64,000 nt of DNA, from NCBI GenBank assembly GCA_019914995.1, contig CM034126.1, forward strand, positions 5,027,001 to 5,091,000, in the 5' to 3' direction. Below, one piece after another: positions 24,236 through 35,966 of the stretch. Both the position numbers and the translations under genes were made by a program. The DNA comes from Acanthochlamys bracteata. Its lineage: Eukaryota; Streptophyta; Magnoliopsida; Pandanales; Velloziaceae. Position 1 is the first letter of the stretch; each line of letters opens with the position of its first letter. The notes below the pieces were generated by a model. The model searched no databases and had not been told where the DNA came from. It saw nothing but the letters and a program-made list of their open reading frames with translations.

Positions 24236-24644
24236 GCACTAGGTACCACAGACTCGCGCACAATGAACGTGGTGGCTCTATGTCGGCGTTATTTAAAGCA
24301 TTAGTTAAATTTTACCTATATCAGTTATATTTTATATTCTTCAGAAGCAAACTTCTCCTATGTAAATAACATTCTATTCTTAAAATTAATGTAATGTTTA
24401 GTAATTATTCCCTACCTGGTGATTGTTGATAGGAGAGTTCATTTCAAAATAAAGCATAGCAAAACAAAAAAGAAAAAGCCAAAGCTGTTGCTTGCTTTGT
24501 TTGCTCTGAGACCGATAGATATGTCGGACTTGTTGGTGCACAAGATGTGGTCCAACCTTCGCAGCTGTATACACTAGACACGCGACAGTTTGTTTTTTAA
24601 GTTTCCAGTTTTTCTATGCAGTCGGCAGCTTATAATAGTTTAAT

Positions 24645-24870
24645 TAGGATGCTTTTGAAATTACTTATTTCAAAATTAGATTTTAATTTTTTATTTTATA
24701 TTTTTTATATATTGTTATAAATATTTAAAATTTATTTAAAAATTTAAAAATATAAAAGAATCTATATAATGATATTTTATATTATATATTTTTATTATTA
24801 AAAAAACATATTTTAAAATAAACTGTATTTTAAAAATACTTTAAAACATTTTCAAAGAATGTGCGAGATT
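24645..24870 (+). mobile_element. MITE-like AT-rich repeat, family A
   Basis: Begins GATGCTTTTGAAATTACTT, contains TTATTTAAAAATTTAAAAA and a TATATAATGATATTTTATAT core, and ends near AAAACATTTTCAAAGAATG. Confidence 0.5.
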
Positions 24871-25384
24871 AATTATCGAAAATAAATTGTTTTGAAAAGA
24901 GTATTTAAATAAATTTATTTTTTTAATTTAAAAATAATAATAATTAATAATAAAATTTATAAATTGATAAATTATAAATATTTTAGAAATTTATTAAAAA
25001 ATGTTTAAGTTTTCGAACCTCAACAGTTTGTTCATGGGCCTCCATGTGATTCACGTTCAAGTAAACGCGCACACACCTACACGTTTTCATGGGCCCCACT
25101 GCTCAACGACAATCAATCACTCCACAGCTTTTTAGCTACACGATTTTTGTTTTGATTTTTTAAATAACGACTTCTTATATAATACTCATAATGGCTCCGA
25201 AAGTCCGAATAAAGACAGGTTCATCCATGCGATAACAATCAGATGAAGCAAACAAGCGGCTGAAATTCAATTATAAATGTGAGATGAAGCGTTTGCGCTC
25301 TTTAGTGCGATTTATGAGTAAACTATGATCTTTTGATTATTTGATCTGACGGCTGATATTTCTGAATCTGGTCTTATTTCTACC

Positions 25385-25402
25385 TTTATATATTATATAT
25401 AT
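25385..25402 (+). promoter_or_regulatory. TATA box of HIPP gene 2
   Basis: TTTATATATTATATATAT lies ~140-160 bases before the ATG at 25544, followed by a CT-rich then GCA/GAA-rich leader, as is common in plant 5' UTRs. A GAA run at 25525-25540 directly precedes the start. Confidence 0.45.
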
Positions 25403-25543
25403 ACTCCGTGTGAGGTTGTCTGTCTCTCTATCTTCTCTATTTTAGTCTTTTTTTAAGAGTAGCAGAGCAGCTGCAGCAACACAGCAGCAAAGCAAAGAAG
25501 ACCTAATTAAGAAGAAAATCACTAGAAGAAGAAGAAGAAGAAA

Positions 25544-26409
25544 ATGGGTTTTATGGATCATGTTTCCAACCTTTGTTCATACTCTGGATCATCTCACATG
25601 CACAAGCAGAGAAAACAGCTGCAGGTTGGTGACATGTTTTGATGATCATCCTGTGATTCGTTACTTCAGTTATTTTGTTGATCTTTGTGTACTTGCCTTC
25701 TGAATAATTAGCTCTTTTACTACTTGCTTATTTGGTTTTAGATCAGATCTAGCAAATGCATAACAGAGTATTTTTGGTTTGGATTATTTAATCACATCCT
25801 GTGTATCTTGATATTGTGAATCTTTGATGCTTTATTGTTCCTTAGTTTATGAGTAGTAGCAGAAGTAAAGATCTTGATATCGTGAATCTTTGATGCTTAA
25901 TTATTAATTTGATTTTTTGCAGACTGTGGAGATAAAGGTGAGAATGGATTGTGAAGGCTGTGAAAGAAAAGTTAAAAGAGCTGTGGAAGACATGAATGGT
26001 AAACTTACATTTACCAGATTTTCTCTGTAATTACTAAATCATATTCATATAATTTTTGTTACTTATGTTGATTGTCAACTACATGCATATGTGAGCAGGA
26101 GTGGACCAAGTAGAAGTGGAAAGGAAGCAGAACAAGTTGACAGTGACCGGATACGTAGATCCGAAGAAAGTCTTACGGCGGGTGCGGTGGAAGACGGGAA
26201 AGAAGGCAGAGCTATGGCCGTACGTTCCCTATGATGTAGTTGATCACCCTTATGCCCCGGGCGCCTATGATAAGAAGGCACCGCCTGGCTACGTCCGGAA
26301 CGTTGTTGATGACCCTTCGGTGTCTTACCTTGTTCGGGCTAGCTCAACCGAGACGAAGTACACCAACGCGTTCAGTGATGAGAACCCCAACAACTGCAGT
26401 GTGATGTAA
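25544..26409 (+). CDS. HIPP: heavy metal-associated isoprenylated plant protein (HIPP)
   Basis: Three exons, 25544-25624, 25923-25998 and 26099-26409, give 155 residues. It has the same architecture as the gene at 19.8 kb: short N-terminus (MGFMDHVSNLCS), HMA domain with MDCEGCERKV, GYVDPKKVLRRV, the AYDKKAPPGYVRNV tail, and a CSVM CaaX box. The second intron splits the codon for Gly in MNGVDQ, a position that is uninterrupted in the sister gene. The two genes are tandem paralogues ~5 kb apart in the same direction. The N-terminal ~27 residues differ clearly, so the duplication is not recent. Role in metal binding or stress is known for the family and only inferred here. Confidence 0.92.
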
Positions 26410-26934
26410 ACTGTGTTCCAGGGGAGTGCTTGCATTAATTAATATTGTGATGAGCTGCAGGAAAATTTGTATATTTGTTTGAACTAGTTTAAAATTTGGT
26501 ATTTTCTTCAGCTTAGATAAATCAGTCTACAATATTAAAATCTAGAATAAAAATGTTCATCGTAGACAATAAGGCACCTCTCACTCTTTGTAGAATCCAG
26601 ATTCCAATTTATTCTGGGATCTCGTTAGTATTTTATCGAATGAATAGAAGCAGAACAACAGTACCTGCTTCATTGCTGGTAACGAAAGCGAGTTTGGAAA
26701 AGTTTCTGTTGAATTCTCAACAGATATTCCTTATAAGCAACGCCTATAGAATTTTAATCATAACACATGCAATTCCTATGGTTGCATTAAGATAAAGGAG
26801 ATTCGAAGTGGTCAACAAAATCACTTTAACCAAAAGATGTGAGAAGAGTTGCCACTAAAGTTGCACATCAGGAAAGAAACTAGTGCCTACCCATATTGTA
26901 TAGAGTGCCACCACATTTACACAGTTTAAGATCA

Positions 26935-27150
26935 TTCAATTTATTCCTCTAAAATTTAAATTTGACAATTCATATATTTCAGTTATCACTTCAAATTCTA
27001 TTTTTATTTCAATATCAAACTCTATTTGTACTAGAATTAAACTCTAAACACTATATCAGATATTTCAATTATTATTTTAAATTTTTTTCTACTGAATTTC
27101 ATTTTTTACTGAATTTTATTTTCATAAAATTCACTTTAGTTTAATAAGTA
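26935..27150 (+). repeat. AT-rich repeat, family B
   Basis: Contains TATTTCAGTTATCACTTCAAA, CTGAATTTTATTTTCATAAAA and related blocks shared with 57690-57935 and, reversed, with 27990-28240 and 3275-3420. Non-coding. Confidence 0.45.
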
Positions 27151-27344
27151 GCTCATATCATTATTGTTCCCACTAGACAAAGCAAGATTCTCAATAGGCA
27201 AGTGGGATACACGGTCGCCAAACTTTAAAATGAAACCAAGACATGTCTAAAACATCACCTTCAATTTCCTTATCAATAAACTGTTCAAAAGAACTTCCTT
27301 GAATCAAACAATCGCATGAAACTACTGCTATAGACTAACAGACC

Positions 27345-27595
27345 CGTTTGACTTAGCGTTTTTCAAATACTATTTTTTAATTTTTTATTTCATATTTTTA
27401 ATATATATTTTATAAATATTTAAAAAATTTATTTAAAAATTTAGAAATTATAGAAAAATTTTACGTAATAAAATTTTTTTATTACATATTTTTATTATTT
27501 TTTTGAAATAAAAAAATAAAACTTATTTTTAAAAACAAATAAAAATACTATCTATTTTAGAAAAACTTTATAAGCATTTCTAAACGCCTCCTAAG
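27345..27595 (+). mobile_element. MITE-like AT-rich repeat, family A, best copy
   Basis: Runs from CGTTTGACTTAGCGTTTTTC to AAGCATTTCTAAACGCC. The two ends are imperfect inverted repeats of each other (GTTTGACTTAGCG against GTTTAGAAATGC). The centre has ATTTTACGTAATAAAATTTT followed by TTTATTAC, near-palindromic. It is about 250 bp with no coding capacity. Confidence 0.55.
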
Positions 27596-27989
27596 TCCAA
27601 GTCCATTCTTGTAGTTGATTCAGCACAGAGACAGATACTATATCATGTGCACTCGCCTAACCAGATACTTTGATGGAACAATCAACTAGAACAAATCAAC
27701 CTGTAGGCAATGTCCAGAAGCAAAATTCGAGTTTACAAGAGCATATATTCAATACCCTTCGTCTCCAAGTACATACAAAAAGTAGGTAGCTTGTAACCCA
27801 GAGATATGTGTATTTAGATTGGAGCTTGAGGGCTCACCAACATCAGCTTCCATCCTTTGATACCTGTCATCAATGTTTTGTATTCTCAACCATATCTTTG
27901 CCAGCCTTTAGGTATCTAATAGGTCTCAAGATACCCAAGATGCAAGATCTGCTAGGTTTGGTTTTGTTCCACCTGAAAATATGGATGTC

Positions 27990-28240
27990 GGACTGTTAAA
28001 AACTTTTTGTTCATAAAGGGTATGTATTAATTGCGCAAAAGTAAAGTTCGCTAAAAGTAGAGTTTGCTGAAAGTAAAGTTCGAGATGGTAATTGAAATAT
28101 GTGAAGTAAATTTAGAGTAGAGTTTTGGTGAAAATATAATTCGATATAAAAATAAAAGTAAAATTCAGAATAAGAATTGAAATATGCGAAATGACCCGAA
28201 ATCAAAATTTGGAGAAAAGAAAGTGAAGTTTGGTGGCATT
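27990..28240 (-). repeat. AT-rich repeat, family B, reversed
   Basis: On the minus strand it reads TTCGCATATTTCAATTC, CTGAATTTTACTTTTATTTTT, and repeated short units of the type AACTTTACTTT/AACTCTACTTT. It matches 57690-57935. Confidence 0.45.
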
Positions 28241-30704
28241 AAAAATGCCCAAAGCTGTGCAACTAAATAAACAAATTTTCATACCAAGAAAATCTCTGCC
28301 ATCAAGACCTTTGTTTGGTCCATGTTTGTGCAGCACCACTAGCAATGCACGTCCATCACTGATGTCATACTTTTTCTCAGCAAATAATAGTTGTGGTTCT
28401 TAAACCAACAACATTAAGAGTAATTTACAGTATTTGAGGAAACTCTCTTCAAAAAGAGAAGAAAGAAATTGATACATCCCTAGGGCATGAACAAGCAAAA
28501 AGGATACAAGTGAACTGCAAGATGAGGCAAAAACACAAGATATGATGTTATACTCCGTTGAGGTAGAATCACACGGTTTCTTACCAAAAAAAAGGAATGC
28601 GCGTACTGCCTTCCTAAAGATGCATGTTTACGAGAAAATATACTAACAAGATGGCAACTCATTGGATGACATCTCAATATGTGCATAACTCCTATTCCTC
28701 ACTCCATCAGCAATGAGTATTGGCCCTAGGAAAACAATACTCACAACCCCAATGTTTAGCCAACCTCTGTCATATGAATGTTAGGTTAGAACTTTGAAGC
28801 TATTCTGGTATGGGTTTTTGTCTATAATTAATTTTCAAAATCCTGCTGACAAGTGACATGCTTTGGAAATGTTTTATGATGTAATATTACCATTTATGCA
28901 TGACAAAGTTTCCCCCAAAACCAAAAGCGCCAAGCACATACTCCCCATCAACATCATGCTCTTATAGAGAAGATCATTGACTACTAAGTTTCAAGCCATA
29001 TAAAACAAGCCCTTCACTCTACCTGCATACACTGATGGAAGCTAGCAACTACAAAAGGAATGTAATCAAGAACCTTATGACAACTGATCATTCTCCATTT
29101 TTATATCTGGTAGACCGTAATCAGAGATCATTTTGATAGACAAAACCAACTACCAAGAAAAAGGTATTGGCACCAACTAGAAATAAAAGAAAAAGGAGAG
29201 AACATTCCCACACCTCTCCGCATACAATAAAAGGTAGTTGCCTGCAGTTCTCTGGCTACCATCTTCAAATTAAACCTCCAATAGGCTCTAGCAACTGCTA
29301 CTGTTGCAAGATCCCTTCTGCAACAAGCGATTCCCAACAAACGGTCGGACCTTACTATAATCAATGGGTTGCTCCTACCAAAAACAGGCCATCTGGGTTT
29401 CAGCAAACTCATCTCTTCACCAAGAAGGCAAGAACTTACTTAAAGCCGTAACTCTGCTAAAGGATGTCATGTGTGCTAATTTCACACTTGCAAATGCCTA
29501 TCAGGAACATTTTACCAGTCTAGTATCATAAGAGATATCCAGCGCCCAATTGCTGCTTGCAAGACTTGCTCTCTTTCCAAAGGGGATTCTTTGAGACACT
29601 CTGATCTTCGACAACCATTACCTATACGCAAAAGCATTTGCAACACTCTGATTACCTCTCCTAATATACTCACTTCATTCCACTTCACCACCCATACACA
29701 GCAACTTCTGTCGCTGATGCCTTTTACTAGGGGGATAATCAAACTAAATGCACCTCCTGAATCTAGTGTCAGCGAATTGTATTTATGTTAATCAGTCACT
29801 AACAAGAACTACTTTTCTGCTGCTGTAGATCGTTTAAAGTTAACGGAGTGAAGGGTTTCAGCCGGAGGAGGCAAGTGGAGTTATCTGATGGAAGGTTCAC
29901 TATATCCAAAGACTTAAGACCTCCTGGTGCCCCAGGAAGGCATAACGACTGTTTGAACTTATAGGCCATTGTTGTGTTAAAAGAGTAACGAACGGGCTCT
30001 GTATAAGTTAGAGGCCTGTTATTTCAAAGCCACCAAAATAAAAATAAATATAAATCCTGCTAACTCAAATTCGAGGTAACTTTTCTATCTTCTTTGTATT
30101 TTGTTTTGTCTGATAATTAACTTTTAAAGATGGAATTCAAAACGTGTTCATGTATGCTAGCTTAACAATAAGGTAATTTTTACTTTATTTTGTATCCATC
30201 CATCGGAGCTTTTTCTTATAATAGATTGATAGCTTGTTATAAAATAATGCTTGTTTTCAATATCTCGGTATGCTTTATTATTACTACGGTTACAATAAAC
30301 TTGATAATACGACCACTATGATCAATCCCGAAACGTGCATTTACCTAGTTTCTAAAATAAAATAAAATAAAATTTAAAAGCAAAATTATCTTGAAGGATA
30401 TTGGCAGATGAAGCACGTAGGAACCCATCCAAAAGTCCAACGTATCAGGATCTCCACATCTAGCAAACACCAAAAATAGAAAACATCATCAACATCAAAA
30501 ACAAATCGTCACAGGTATCACCATAGACAACCAAGAACCACCAAAACTAAATCGCAATTGCATGCACGATGATAGTACAACTTCAGCAAAAGCTGGTACT
30601 GGTAAGGTACTAAGCAAAACCTCTTAGTTTCACTTTATTACCCAAGCATTTTTCTGCAATTATTCTAGCAAAGCCCTGATATTCCGTGATCATAATATCA
30701 AACC

Positions 30705-33700
30705 TCAAAAGGTACCACTTCTCACCAAGCTTCTTGTGGAGTTGGTATGTACTGTTTCAATGAGATCGCCAGATGGAGATCTGTGTACTACTCTGACATT
30801 GTTGAGGTTTGTGTTCCCCTCCAATCCAAAACCATTGAAATGGGATGACATAGTATTGATGCTTTGTTCTGCTGAAGATTCAGGGTCAGCATCATTACTA
30901 TTCCTCAACGGAGGCAGCAACCAATTCTTCCAGTCGTTCCGCTTCCGTATTCTATTACCCTGTGTCCATCACAGATGCGGGTATGCTATAGCGCATTCAG
31001 TAAATGGAAATGATAAGTATCATCGACATCTTTATATCTTATTCACCTCTCTAGGAACATCAATTCTATCTGTTACATGCCTGTATTTCCACTATATTTG
31101 AAGAACGTACTGTATCCAGTATATACTGTTCATTATTTGTCATTTGTTTGACCTGGCAAAACATCTCAAAAGGTCAAATTCATTCATATTGACAAGAATT
31201 AAGGTAGTCTCCTTATGAGAGAAAATTATAGACAATACAAAATTCATAAAAAGGTTCTGAACATCCAACATGCCTAAATAGCTATATTGATTCAGAAAAT
31301 ATGATAAAAAATGAATTTCGTAATAGCTAAAGAGTACCAGCAGCAAACAAAAGATAAATATTGAAATAGACCAGCAAACTTATCTTCTCTTGTCATGATC
31401 CATGCATTTTCTTAGTAGTTCCTAGAATGAATAAGCAATTTCAGCTTTTCAAACAGCAAATAAATGATCAAGAACTCTGCAAATAGTTTCACAATGCTCA
31501 GCTGGCTGCATGGACCACAGTAATCATGAAGTACAGACCACAGCTGACACAAGGATTGAGTACCAAAAATGGTATTAAAGCAATCAGGTTGATAGATAAC
31601 ATCAGAAACTTGTACCTTGTCATGGTTAAGAAAAAATAGCAAAGAAAGAAAGCACAAGGCTGAAGTTATTTATAGGAGAAGGGAGTAAAAAACAATGGAA
31701 GATTCTACGAGAAAGGTACTTAAGATGAACATGTGCGTCTCCAGCCTTGTTCCATGAGAACCTCTGACTAAAGCTCATATTGGAAGTGGCATTTCCTACT
31801 TGAATGTTCAATTCATAGAGTACTCTTATTCCCCTCTATCTGTACCGCTCATTCTCTAGCATGCATGTCAGTTCCAGAATGCCTTCCTGATATCCAACCG
31901 TTTACATGTAAAGATTACCACCAAAAGGGTAAACTCTATTTGCAACTCTCTAAGAGAAACCTGGTGGAACATATTGAGATGAGTTATCTTGATGATGAAG
32001 GACGAGTCCACCTCAAATGATGTAAGAACATTGCAGCTTCAGATATACCAACCAACAGCCATCACGTATTTATGCTCTTCAGCTTGTTACCACATAAATT
32101 GAGGCTGTCACTGTTTCTTGACAGTCAATCGTATTTCGCTATAAAAATCTAGCATAAGGTTATTAGTTTGGTACCACAATTGCCCTAGAAGTTGTAGGTA
32201 TCCAACATAGAAAGGTCAAAAACAGATGTTGCTCTCTCATTTCAGCACTAATTGTGATTCTTCTTTAAACAAATACTTATGCCTTACTTCTATTCTTCTA
32301 ACATATAAGGAATAAAAGCTCCACTCTACGTTTTAAAAAATAGAAGAGCCCACTAAAACAACACCACCATGGAATGCATCAAGCATATTTGTAATACGAC
32401 CTGTGATACTTATCATAAGGTGACTTATTTTTGCCATATTTTTCATCCAACAGTTAGTCTGTGTTGTAATTTGGACTTAATCTAAACATTCAGTATAATC
32501 TTGAGAAAAAAGTTGCCCCTCATTTCATCACATCTTTGGAATCCATGATAACACTCGTTCTTAAAAAAGGTCCTTTAATAAACCAAGTTCGATTATCTTG
32601 CTCATGGTGTTTTAATTAGTAAAATTTTTCCTTTCAAGTCACATGAACGTTTACAAGTCTTAAGGATTTTGAAATTATATTCTACAAGTGGCCTAAATTA
32701 TTGCTAGTTCAAGTAGAGTGCTAGAGAATAAAATCTTCCATCTACTTGTTAAGTTTAACCCTAACTGATGGTGACATTTTCATTATTCATTTTAAGTTAA
32801 ATTCCCTTAACCATTAAAGAGACATTGAAACACATGCTTAGAATCCTGTAATCCCTTAACTTCACATGCCTATATAATGCAAATAATGGCTCCCTTCCAA
32901 TTGAAGGCATTATTGATAGATGAGATCATGTAGCACCCATCACTCACAAATTGCTAATCTCCCCTAAATGTAAAAGGAACTTAAATGCACTAGAACCAAC
33001 TAAAGGTCATCACAATATATGGTTACGTATTTTTATCATTGGCATAAGAACTTGTCCGCACATAAATATAGCTTGAGAAGATTATAGGATGCCATGTATT
33101 CATGTACTAGCAAACTTAAATACAAATAATCAGATTGTGAACTACTCGGCATGGTTGTTATGGTCGCACTTTTGAATCATGTCTCCCTATGACTGAATCC
33201 CTTTTGGCTATATGTGACGGCGGAGACACCTACAATATGATGTATGTTTACACAAAAGACAAGGGCCTAGTAACATTCTATAGAGTTGGAAGGCCCCTCA
33301 ATCATGGCTTCTGTAAGTAAAACCAACTACAATTGAGTGAGCCACTGGTGATGAAGATTCCAAAATCTTTTCTCGCACGCATTAGTTGCACTTGAAAGAA
33401 GCATATGAATCACAAAAACACAAATCACATTTGAGCTAACATAAAGTCAAATGTAGCTAAGGCCATTGATGGAGTAGATTCCAACAATTTTTCCTTGTCC
33501 ATGTATTAGTAGTCACTTGAAAGAAAGCAAGAAATTAAATTAAAAAAATACGAAAAACAAAAGCAAAAGAAAAACAGAGCAATTTTAGTTAACAAAGAAT
33601 ATCTTGAATGCACAAATTTAAGTTTTCCACAAAAAATCTACAAGTGCATGATCATTCAAAAGAACACTACTCCAAAACCTTCCAAATGCTTTGACCAAGT

Positions 33701-35966
33701 AGAAATTTTAATTGAGTACAACGAATACACCACATACAATGCCTAATATAAAACCTCTACGAGGAATTATGCACCTCAGCCAAGCAGAATTTACCTGCCT
33801 TATAACATTTTCTAATATATCCTATTACTATGTTTATAGTGATGCTATTGAGCTTACTGTCTGATGCTCCTTTATTCCTAACCTACCGTTCTACATCTAT
33901 AGCACAAATGATAACTGCCTTACTGGTACTAGCATTTAAGGAAAACCAACTGCGTTAACAATTAGATCTTACCATTTAAGGAAAAACTGTATGTCGGATT
34001 CAAATGGCAAGAAAACGACTGTTGAAACAATTATCGGATTGTGCGATTATAGCAAATGGAGCCAGCTAAATGAAACCTTTTAAATAGGCTCTTTTGTAAT
34101 GCTTGTAATAAATTCTTCAACCCTATAGTTCAAAACTGATGTTACCATCATACTAAATGAATAAGAGCCAAAATATATAAGGTGCATAAGAAGTTCTCAT
34201 TTTAAAGCATGCTAATCATAGGAAGGAAAATCCTGACAGCATATCAGGAAGCTTCTAGAGGTATTATCATAACATTCCAACAATAAGCATACCTAGGAAT
34301 AGTCTAGTTTTCTCGCAATATGGGGACAGAAATGTCGGGAAACAGTGATACTATACCATTCACAGATTACATTAATCTAGGGAGGCTTTAACAAATTGCT
34401 TCATATATAAAGCATGTAAAGATTACTTGCTCAATGTTAATGAAGCATGCGTCTTGTGATACTAAAAGAAGACAAGATGTTTCATAAAACTCACTTTTTG
34501 AAGCCAGCTATCAGAGATATTGGAACCCATCCCTGGTCATCCATGTTCATTCGCAAGTATTGTCATAGCTGCAAAAGAAGGAGCAACAACAGCTGTAGAT
34601 AATTAATAATGGAATGCAGCAAGTGATGAAGTATAAAATGCAACTACTACTCATGAAAGTCAAAATGTCATGCACCAAACTGAATTGTCAATGAGCTACT
34701 TCTTGCTGCTAAGATGCATTCAAAATGTATCTAGATTGATTGTTGTGTAGCAAGAAGTAGTTCGTTAATCACAGAATGTATGGTTTGTAGCATTACTCCT
34801 AAAAGCGGTTTCTGAAACATCAAATAGAACATGAATGCATTGCATAATAGTACACTAAAGTCCATTTCACCTGAAATAAAACTCAATCTGCTTGAGCAGC
34901 GCAGCAGAATGGGTAGGATCTGGCGGCAGAAAAAACATTGCCGGAGGAACAAAAGGCATAGCTCCAAGAGTATCAGGATGAGCCGGTGGAAGAGGAGCAC
35001 AATAAACTGGAGAAGTCATATCTGAAATTGAAGCAAATGAAAAGTCAGAACAAATTACTTCATGCAATGACCAAATCGAGATAACCCATTCAACTTACCA
35101 GGAAATCTCATCAAATATCCATAAGGTCCAATGAATGGGGGAGCTGGAGGACCACGAACACCTGGTCTAACAAATGGCCTCATCCTGCCCTGTGCTTGAT
35201 GATGCCCATTCTGCGAATTACCATCTCTGCCATTTAAGCTCCAATGATGGTTCCACTCAAAGGTTCCTCTATCCCGATTTCCATGATTATTGTAGTGAGA
35301 ACCATTGCCACCATTGCTCCGCCTACCACCTCCATAGTACCCTCTTTGCTGCTCACCCCTGCCGTGATTCTGATTAAAACCAGCCATTGAGCCATTATCC
35401 AAACTGCCACTACTCCTGATATGCGAGTCCCTAGAAGATTGCTGTTGCTCTGGAGCAGGCTGTTTGGCTCTTGCCAGTTGCATCTCAGCCGGGGCCGCAC
35501 TATTGCTCAAAGCAAAGCTTCCATTGATGCCACTTTGCTTCATTGATTTCTGCCTAACAGGTGATCGATGATTCAGATTAACCCCTGACTTCAAGTTATT
35601 GGAGCCACATTTCCCGGAGATGATGGAATCACAGTCTCCTAATACCACAAACGAAAAATTAAACCAAATTCCTAAGAAACGAACAGAAACACAATAAACT
35701 TATACGACAGCGAGAGAGATTGAGCGCACGAATACCATTTCGGTTGATGCTGAAGACTTGGGAGATGGCCTTGCAGACTCTGATAAGGCAGGCCAGATGT
35801 GAGCCCCCCTAACGGAAACCTCAACGGTGGCAGGAGCAGCGCTAACAGGAACGTTCCATGCCGGACGGCGAACTTTCGCAGGGGAACCATTTCCGGCAGT
35901 GACGGCGCCATTATCAACGCCGTTAGTAGACGGCGGTGGTGGAGCAACGATGCTGGCAGACGCCAT
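30705..35966 (-). pseudogene. LARP1: LARP1-like (La-related protein) gene with broken La motif
   Basis: Recognisable minus-strand exons are 35966-35736 (MASASIVAPP..., IWPALSESARPSPKSSAS), 35638-35099 (SPVRQKSMKQ, Gly/Asn/Arg-rich stretch, RPFVRPGVRGPPAPP), 35021-34871 (PPAMFFLPPDP, ALLKQIEFYF), 34568-34495 (MDDQGWVPISLIAGFK) and 30959-30705 (NRIRKRNDWKNWLLPP to a stop). LARP1 binds 5'-TOP mRNAs and poly(A) through its La module. Here the La exon is 74 bases where family length predicts 90. The codon stretch between Asp-Asn and Leu-Arg-Met is missing 16 bases, and a TGA lies in frame just before QYLRMNMDDQGW. A possible next exon near 31500-31620 is also garbled, and exons 1 and 2 do not join in frame. 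If transcribed it would end at the La motif (...YDNTCE-stop). The alternative is an assembly error. Confidence 0.65.

Larger units (their letters stand above)
20429..25380. other. AT-rich spacer between the two HIPP genes
   Basis: About 5 kb with no intact gene. It contains a pair of diverged long repeats (20640-21700 and 22020-22720), several MITE-like elements, and short TATATA runs. The last ~350 bases are the promoter of HIPP gene 2. Confidence 0.6.
26410..30704. other. intergenic region with repeats, no gene recognised
   Basis: It starts with the 3' UTR of HIPP gene 2 and ends with the downstream flank of the LARP-like gene. It holds family B repeats at 26935-27150 (+) and 27990-28240 (-), a family A element at 27345-27595, and an AAAAT microsatellite at 30355-30373. 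The part from 29.1 to 29.9 kb is less AT-rich and may hold an old coding remnant, but I could match no frame to a family. Confidence 0.5.

Noticed and set aside
29128..29791. Several 66-94 residue frames on both strands with less AT-rich composition
   Set aside because: No frame shows a family signature and no splice structure links them; left as intergenic.
13621..30700. Possible LTR retrotransposons in the AT-rich region
   Set aside because: No gag/pol motifs, primer-binding site or matching long terminal repeats could be seen; only short MITE-like and unclassified repeats are supported.
30736..31101. 121-residue open frame on the plus strand
   Set aside because: It is the complement of the last LARP1-like exon, whose minus-strand reading (RKRNDWKNWLLPP) is the family match.
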